Shown here: positions 6,660 through 9,848 of the stretch, piece by piece
Layout: the number at the start of each line of letters is the position of its first letter
How positions within the stretch are numbered: the first letter of the stretch is position 1
NCBI GenBank assembly: GCA_036721855.1
Contig: DAIMKF010000049.1
Location: 1 to 9,848, forward strand
DNA: 9,848 nt
Reading direction: 5' to 3'
From: JAHDNZ01 sp036721855
GTDB lineage: Bacteria; Bacillota; DTU065
Position numbers and translations under genes: made by a program
The notes under the pieces: generated by a model
Told to the model about the DNA's origin: nothing
What the model saw: only the letters and a program-made list of their open reading frames with translations
Databases searched by the model: none

Positions 6660-7989
6660 ACATAGTTATGGTGCCTTTCCCACTTGGAACAATATAGAGA
6701 ATGTTAACCTCTAGCCCGGTAAGAGCATCTAGGTAGACTAAAAACTCCTCTTTGGTATCTTTTAGTCTGGCTCTGATTTCATAACAAAAGGCTTCAGAAG
6801 CATCGGTTTTAGGAATTACTACAAGTTGTGAAGAAATGGGAGTTAGTTCTTGGGATAACCTCTCTAAAGCTTCAGTAGAGGTCAGTACAGGCTTTGATAG
6901 ATTTCTAGTCCTATGGTTTATGATATAAGAAAGGCTATCTTGAGCCAAAATTTCACCGTTGTCTAAAGCTACTTCAATCTTAATAAGATCCGGGTACATT
7001 AAAATACTGTTTTCAACTGGAGCAAAGGCTATTAGTAGAGTATGATCTTCAACCAAAGGGTAGGTAGCTTTTACAGGAGCCCAATTCTGGCTTTCAAGGA
7101 ATTCTTTGGCTTTTTTTTCTGCTTCAGCCAAAGAAATTTGAGTGTTTTTAATGTTACGTGCATTTAGGAACTGAAGAACAAAACCACCTTTTTTGGTAAT
7201 GTCAATTCGAATAGCACCGTCACGAGAGGCAAAGCTATAGGCAGGTATTTTACCTTTAACTTCTTCAGCAAAATTCAGGTCAACCTTTTTGTTAATAGCT
7301 TTGGCTACAGTTTGCTCGGCAATTCGCTCGGCTTCTTCTTTGGATATTTCATTACCAATTAGTCCTTTAGGAGTTATATTCTCAATGTGATCTGAAAAAG
7401 GCCCATCATATGTTAGTGAAGGAACTTGATCTAGTTCGTCAGAGATAAGTTGAAAGCCATCTTTAAATGAGTCGGGCTGAGTTGGATCTCTTTGGCTTTC
7501 TTTACTAAGGTCATCCCAAGTCAAACGCCCTACTTCTGCTTTTTGCTGGATGTCCTCTAACTGTTTACCTAAGCTTTTGGAGTTATCAAAAAGGACACGT
7601 AGGTTATTACGTTGCTCGTCTGTCAGAGGAGTTATAGCGGCTGCTCTGGCTAAAGATAAAGCATAATCACCAAGTTGATTCAGAAACTTGGAAGTTCTAA
7701 GTAGCATATTGAGAGGTAGAGGCATACTGGTTAGATAGGCTTGTGCACTAAATGAGTCCCTGGTAACTTGAGCGAGTGACTGGGCCGTTTGGGCTTGGGA
7801 GGAAGAAACAAGTGCTTTACCTAAATTAACAGTTGCGCCGTTAACACTCGCACTAAGTTCAAAAAAAGACTTAGAATATTGGTTGGACAAGCCAATTTGA
7901 GCCATCTTGCGGGCCTGATACTGTGAATAGGCAAAATAACTAAGTGAGAGAACTAGAATGGCTAAGATTACATAGCCAACTTTACTCAT
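6658..7989 (-). CDS. ypeB: germination protein YpeB
   Basis: YpeB is the partner of the cortex-lytic enzyme SleB: each protects or localises the other in the dormant spore, and both are needed for SleB-dependent cortex breakdown at germination. This 443-residue protein is close to the ~450 of Bacillus YpeB. It has an N-terminal membrane anchor (~5-22), a helical Ser/Ala/Gln-rich N-domain (~30-185), the YpeB hallmark YDGPFSDHI (194-202), and a C-terminal half (~215-440) with the EAERIAEQTVAK and SLAEAEKKAKEFL helices expected of repeated PepSY/YPEB domains. ATG 7989 is chosen because AGGAGGTG (7995-8002) sits 5 bases upstream; an in-frame ATG at 8031 would add 14 residues inside sleB. It lies 11 bases after sleB in the conserved gene order sleB-ypeB, and its ribosome site overlaps the sleB stop, suggesting coupled translation. 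Confidence 0.94.
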   Translation of the reverse strand: MSKVGYVILAILVLSLSYFAYSQYQARKMAQIGLSNQYSKSFFELSASVNGATVNLGKALVSSSQAQTAQSLAQVTRDSFSAQAYLTSMPLPLNMLLRTSKFLNQLGDYALSLARAAAITPLTDEQRNNLRVLFDNSKSLGKQLEDIQQKAEVGRLTWDDLSKESQRDPTQPDSFKDGFQLISDELDQVPSLTYDGPFSDHIENITPKGLIGNEISKEEAERIAEQTVAKAINKKVDLNFAEEVKGKIPAYSFASRDGAIRIDITKKGGFVLQFLNARNIKNTQISLAEAEKKAKEFLESQNWAPVKATYPLVEDHTLLIAFAPVENSILMYPDLIKIEVALDNGEILAQDSLSYIINHRTRNLSKPVLTSTEALERLSQELTPISSQLVVIPKTDASEAFCYEIRARLKDTKEEFLVYLDALTGLEVNILYIVPSGKGTITM

Positions 7990-7994
7990 TTTCA

Positions 7995-8002
7995 CACCTC
8001 CT
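7995..8002 (-). promoter_or_regulatory. ribosome binding site of ypeB overlapping the sleB stop
   Basis: AGGAGGTG on the minus strand is a near-perfect Shine-Dalgarno that shares bases with the sleB TAG stop (8001-8003). It decides ATG 7989 as the ypeB start and suggests that ribosomes finishing sleB re-initiate on ypeB. Confidence 0.85.
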
Positions 8003-8456
8003 AACGAGCAAATACATGGTTGCCGATCCAACGTACTATTTTACGAGTCCAAATCCAGGAGCTAACAGGTTTTGAGGGATTCCAAAAGAAGGTACATCCA
8101 TAGGTGGGATCCCACCCATTAATGGCAGCTCGAGCTGCATTATAAGCTGTATTAGATGGTGTTCTCCTCCAAATAAGACCGTTGGAAACAGATTCAAAAG
8201 CTCTTGGTTGGTAAACTACACCGGCTAGAGAGTTCGGAAACAGAGAACTTTTAACCCGATTAAGAAGCACACTACCTACGGCAACTTGACCTTCATATGG
8301 CTCTCCTTGTGATTCGGCAGCAATGACTCTAGCTATCAGATCAATATTTCCCGCATAGCGTTGAGGGCTAGCATAGGAGGTAGGTTGCCAGAAAAGTAAA
8401 AATGCTGACAATGTAAGAGCTGCTAGAGCAGCGACAATTTTTAAAAGGCGGCGCAC
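8001..8456 (-). CDS. sleB: spore cortex-lytic enzyme SleB, short form
   Basis: SleB is a lytic transglycosylase-type hydrolase that attacks muramic-lactam cortex peptidoglycan at germination. This 151-residue protein has a signal peptide (MRRLLK, hydrophobic 7-23, likely cleavage after A29 in SYA-SP) followed directly by the Hydrolase_2 catalytic domain (~38-150). The catalytic glutamate should be E48 in AAESQGE; the family patterns VAVGSVLLNRV, GCTFFWNP and C-terminal GNHVFA are present. Canonical Bacillus SleB is about 305 residues with an N-terminal peptidoglycan-binding domain; that domain is absent here, so the protein is CwlJ-sized but secreted. The GTG start is supported by AAGGAGG (8464-8470), 7 bases upstream; the nearby ATG (8456-8458) is out of frame and hits a stop after five codons. 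The ypeB partner next door supports SleB over CwlJ. Confidence 0.92.
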   Translation of the reverse strand: MRRLLKIVAALAALTLSAFLLFWQPTSYASPQRYAGNIDLIARVIAAESQGEPYEGQVAVGSVLLNRVKSSLFPNSLAGVVYQPRAFESVSNGLIWRRTPSNTAYNAARAAINGWDPTYGCTFFWNPSKPVSSWIWTRKIVRWIGNHVFAR

Positions 8457-8503
8457 ATTTTCTCCTCCTTGGTAGTTTTTAGATTGTTTATCCTGTCAAG
8501 TAG

Positions 8504-8533
8504 TAGTGTGCCAAAAATGCCCTTTAATCATTC
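8504..8533 (-). promoter_or_regulatory. candidate SigG promoter of sleB-ypeB
   Basis: On the minus strand GAATG (8529-8533) fits the SigG -35 pattern (gHATR), followed by an exact 18-base spacer and CACACTA (8504-8510), one mismatch from the CATnnTA -10. Transcription would start near 8497, about 40 bases before the GTG. Forespore-specific SigG control is what is known for sleB-ypeB in Bacillus subtilis. The consensus is recalled, not computed. Confidence 0.5.
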
Positions 8534-8580
8534 TTGGCTACGAATGTGAAGGAGTTCTATTAATGAGGTGAAATTTAAAG

Positions 8581-9848
8581 ATGAAAGAAATGGATGTAAT
8601 AGGTGTTGATATAGGGCAGGGAGGAGAAGGGATAGCCAAAGCAGACTCAGGTTATACAGTTTTTGTTCCTTATCTTTTACCAGATGAAAGTGCTCATATT
8701 GCATTATTGGAACAAGGGGAACATTTTGGCAAAGGAGAGATTTTAGAGCTAAAAACCGAATCAAAGTTGCGGCAAAAAGCTCTTTGCCCTGTTTACTACG
8801 AATGTGGAGGTTGTCAATTACAACATCTGAATTACCAAGGTCAGCTTCAATGGAAAGAAAAGAAAGTAAAAGATAGTTTAACTCGTATAGCGGGAATAAA
8901 TGCACCACAAGTAAGTCCAATTATTGGTATGGAAAACCCCTGGTATTACCGCAATAGAGGCCAGTTTGTAATCGGAGAAAAAAATGGAGCATTGAGATGG
9001 GGGTTTTTCACCTCAAAAACACACAAAGTGGTCTCTTTTAAAGAATGTCCAATTCATCATCGTTATCTCAACGAAGCTATGCAAGATCTAATACCACAGC
9101 TTAGCGGACTTCATTCATTCTTTGAAGGCGATGGAACCCTTAGGCATGTATCTGTAAGATGTGGTGTAAACACAGAAGAAGTTCTGGCTACCCTTGTTAC
9201 CACCGAGCCTTTAGGTCAGCCTAGCTCTCTTGACTGTTCTAAAATAAGAAGAACAGTTGGTCTGGTAGAAAATATTAACAAAACGAAGAGTTCCAAAATT
9301 CTTGGTGAAAAAGAAAAAACTCTCTGTGGTCGCCCGTATTTAGAAGAGAAATTAATGGGATTAAGATATTTTATATCTTCACAATCGTTTTTTCAAAACA
9401 ATACTGAGCAGACAGAAAAACTTTATCAAAAAGTGCTTCAGTATGCTAACCCAAAAGGTAAAAGGATACTTGATCTCTACTCCGGGATTGGCAGCATATC
9501 TTTGGCTTTAGCGAAAGAAGCTCTTGAAGTTGTCGGGGTAGAAAATGTAAAAGCTGCGGTAAGGGATGCCAAAGCCAACGCGAAATTAAATGGTATTGAA
9601 AACGTACTCTTTCATGCTTTAGACGCAGCAGATGCATTTAAACAAGAAATAACCCCTCCTGATGTTCTGGTAATGGATCCACCAAGAAAAGGAATAGAAA
9701 AAAGAGTGCTGGAGGATGTTTTAAAACTTACTCCTCAGACCATTGTTTATGTGTCCTGTAACCCTGATACTTTAGCCCGCGATCTAAGAATATTAAAAGA
9801 AAAGTACCAATTAATTGAAGCAACTCCTATTGATGTTTTCCCTCAAAC
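8581..9848 (+). CDS. rlmD: 23S rRNA (uracil-5-)-methyltransferase RlmD/RlmCD type, 3' end cut by window
   Basis: This enzyme transfers a methyl group from S-adenosylmethionine to C5 of a uracil in 23S rRNA. The first 422 codons are present; the frame is open to the window edge and probably lacks only the last ~25-40 residues. An N-terminal TRAM-like RNA-binding domain (~1-60) has GQGGEGIAK. Cysteines C69, C75, C78 (CPVYYECGGCQ) and C156 are arranged like the four 4Fe-4S ligands of E. coli RumA/RlmD. Methyltransferase motifs follow: QSFFQNN (268-274), SAM-binding DLYSGIG (298-304), DPPRKG (366-371) and catalytic cysteine C393 in SCNP. The general-base glutamate would be in the missing end. The ATG has GAGGTG 10 bases upstream. 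Gram-positives often have one enzyme (RlmCD) methylating both U747 and U1939, so the exact target is uncertain. It is transcribed away from sleB; no convincing promoter is visible in the 124 bases between them. Confidence 0.93.
   Translation, partial: MKEMDVIGVDIGQGGEGIAKADSGYTVFVPYLLPDESAHIALLEQGEHFGKGEILELKTESKLRQKALCPVYYECGGCQLQHLNYQGQLQWKEKKVKDSLTRIAGINAPQVSPIIGMENPWYYRNRGQFVIGEKNGALRWGFFTSKTHKVVSFKECPIHHRYLNEAMQDLIPQLSGLHSFFEGDGTLRHVSVRCGVNTEEVLATLVTTEPLGQPSSLDCSKIRRTVGLVENINKTKSSKILGEKEKTLCGRPYLEEKLMGLRYFISSQSFFQNNTEQTEKLYQKVLQYANPKGKRILDLYSGIGSISLALAKEALEVVGVENVKAAVRDAKANAKLNGIENVLFHALDAADAFKQEITPPDVLVMDPPRKGIEKRVLEDVLKLTPQTIVYVSCNPDTLARDLRILKEKYQLIEATPIDVFPQ

Noticed and set aside
8494..8499. 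Perfect TTGACA on the minus strand between sleB and the methyltransferase gene
   Set aside because: No acceptable -10 box lies 16-18 bases downstream, and it overlaps the predicted SigG transcription start.
8539..8811. Similar short sequences (TACGAATGTG followed by a G-rich stretch) at about 8539 and 8797
   Set aside because: The match is only about ten bases, and the second copy is explained by the YECGG codons of the iron-sulphur motif; chance is enough.
8528..8920. Minus-strand open frame of 130 codons at the start of the rRNA methyltransferase gene
   Set aside because: It lies antisense to the clearly conserved TRAM/iron-sulphur region of that gene, is leucine-rich without recognisable motifs, and looks like a shadow of the coding strand.
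9446..9637. Minus-strand open frame of 63 codons in the methyltransferase SAM-binding region
   Set aside because: It is antisense to the conserved DLYSGIG region and has no independent support.

Overview
The window is an AT-rich chromosomal segment that most likely comes from an endospore-forming member of the Bacillota (low-GC Gram-positive). The best evidence is an intact sleB-ypeB spore-germination pair preceded by a plausible SigG-type promoter. Strong AGGAGG-type ribosome binding sites and frequent GTG starts fit. The genus cannot be named from the sequence alone. Coding density is high, and no stretch longer than about 170 bases lacks a feature.

Left edge (1-54): the last bases look like the 3' end of a bacterial group II intron, with the 3' strand of domain V and all of domain VI including a bulged adenosine. 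The intron body, and any reverse-transcriptase ORF, lie outside the window.

Bases 151-4703, plus strand, form one tightly packed operon. It starts with an unrecognised single-pass membrane-anchored protein. This overlaps an ABC-F ribosome-associated ATPase by 20 bases, which is followed one base later by an exported GH3 beta-N-acetylhexosaminidase (NagZ). The operon ends in a perfect 16-bp hairpin that contains the nagZ stop codon.

Bases 4822-6656, plus strand, form a self-contained two-gene unit: a WYL-domain transcriptional regulator and a Cas6-family CRISPR RNA endoribonuclease, 18 bases apart. It has its own promoter, with an operator-like inverted repeat over the -35 region, and its own terminator. 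No CRISPR array and no other cas gene is visible, so Cas6 stands alone here with a probable dedicated regulator. This is the most interesting part of the window.

Bases 6658-8533, minus strand: sleB (cortex-lytic enzyme, short form without the usual N-terminal peptidoglycan-binding domain) and ypeB (its partner protein) form an operon convergent with cas6.

Bases 8581 to the right edge, plus strand: a 23S rRNA uracil-5-methyltransferase of the RlmD/RlmCD type, divergent from sleB and cut off by the window end.
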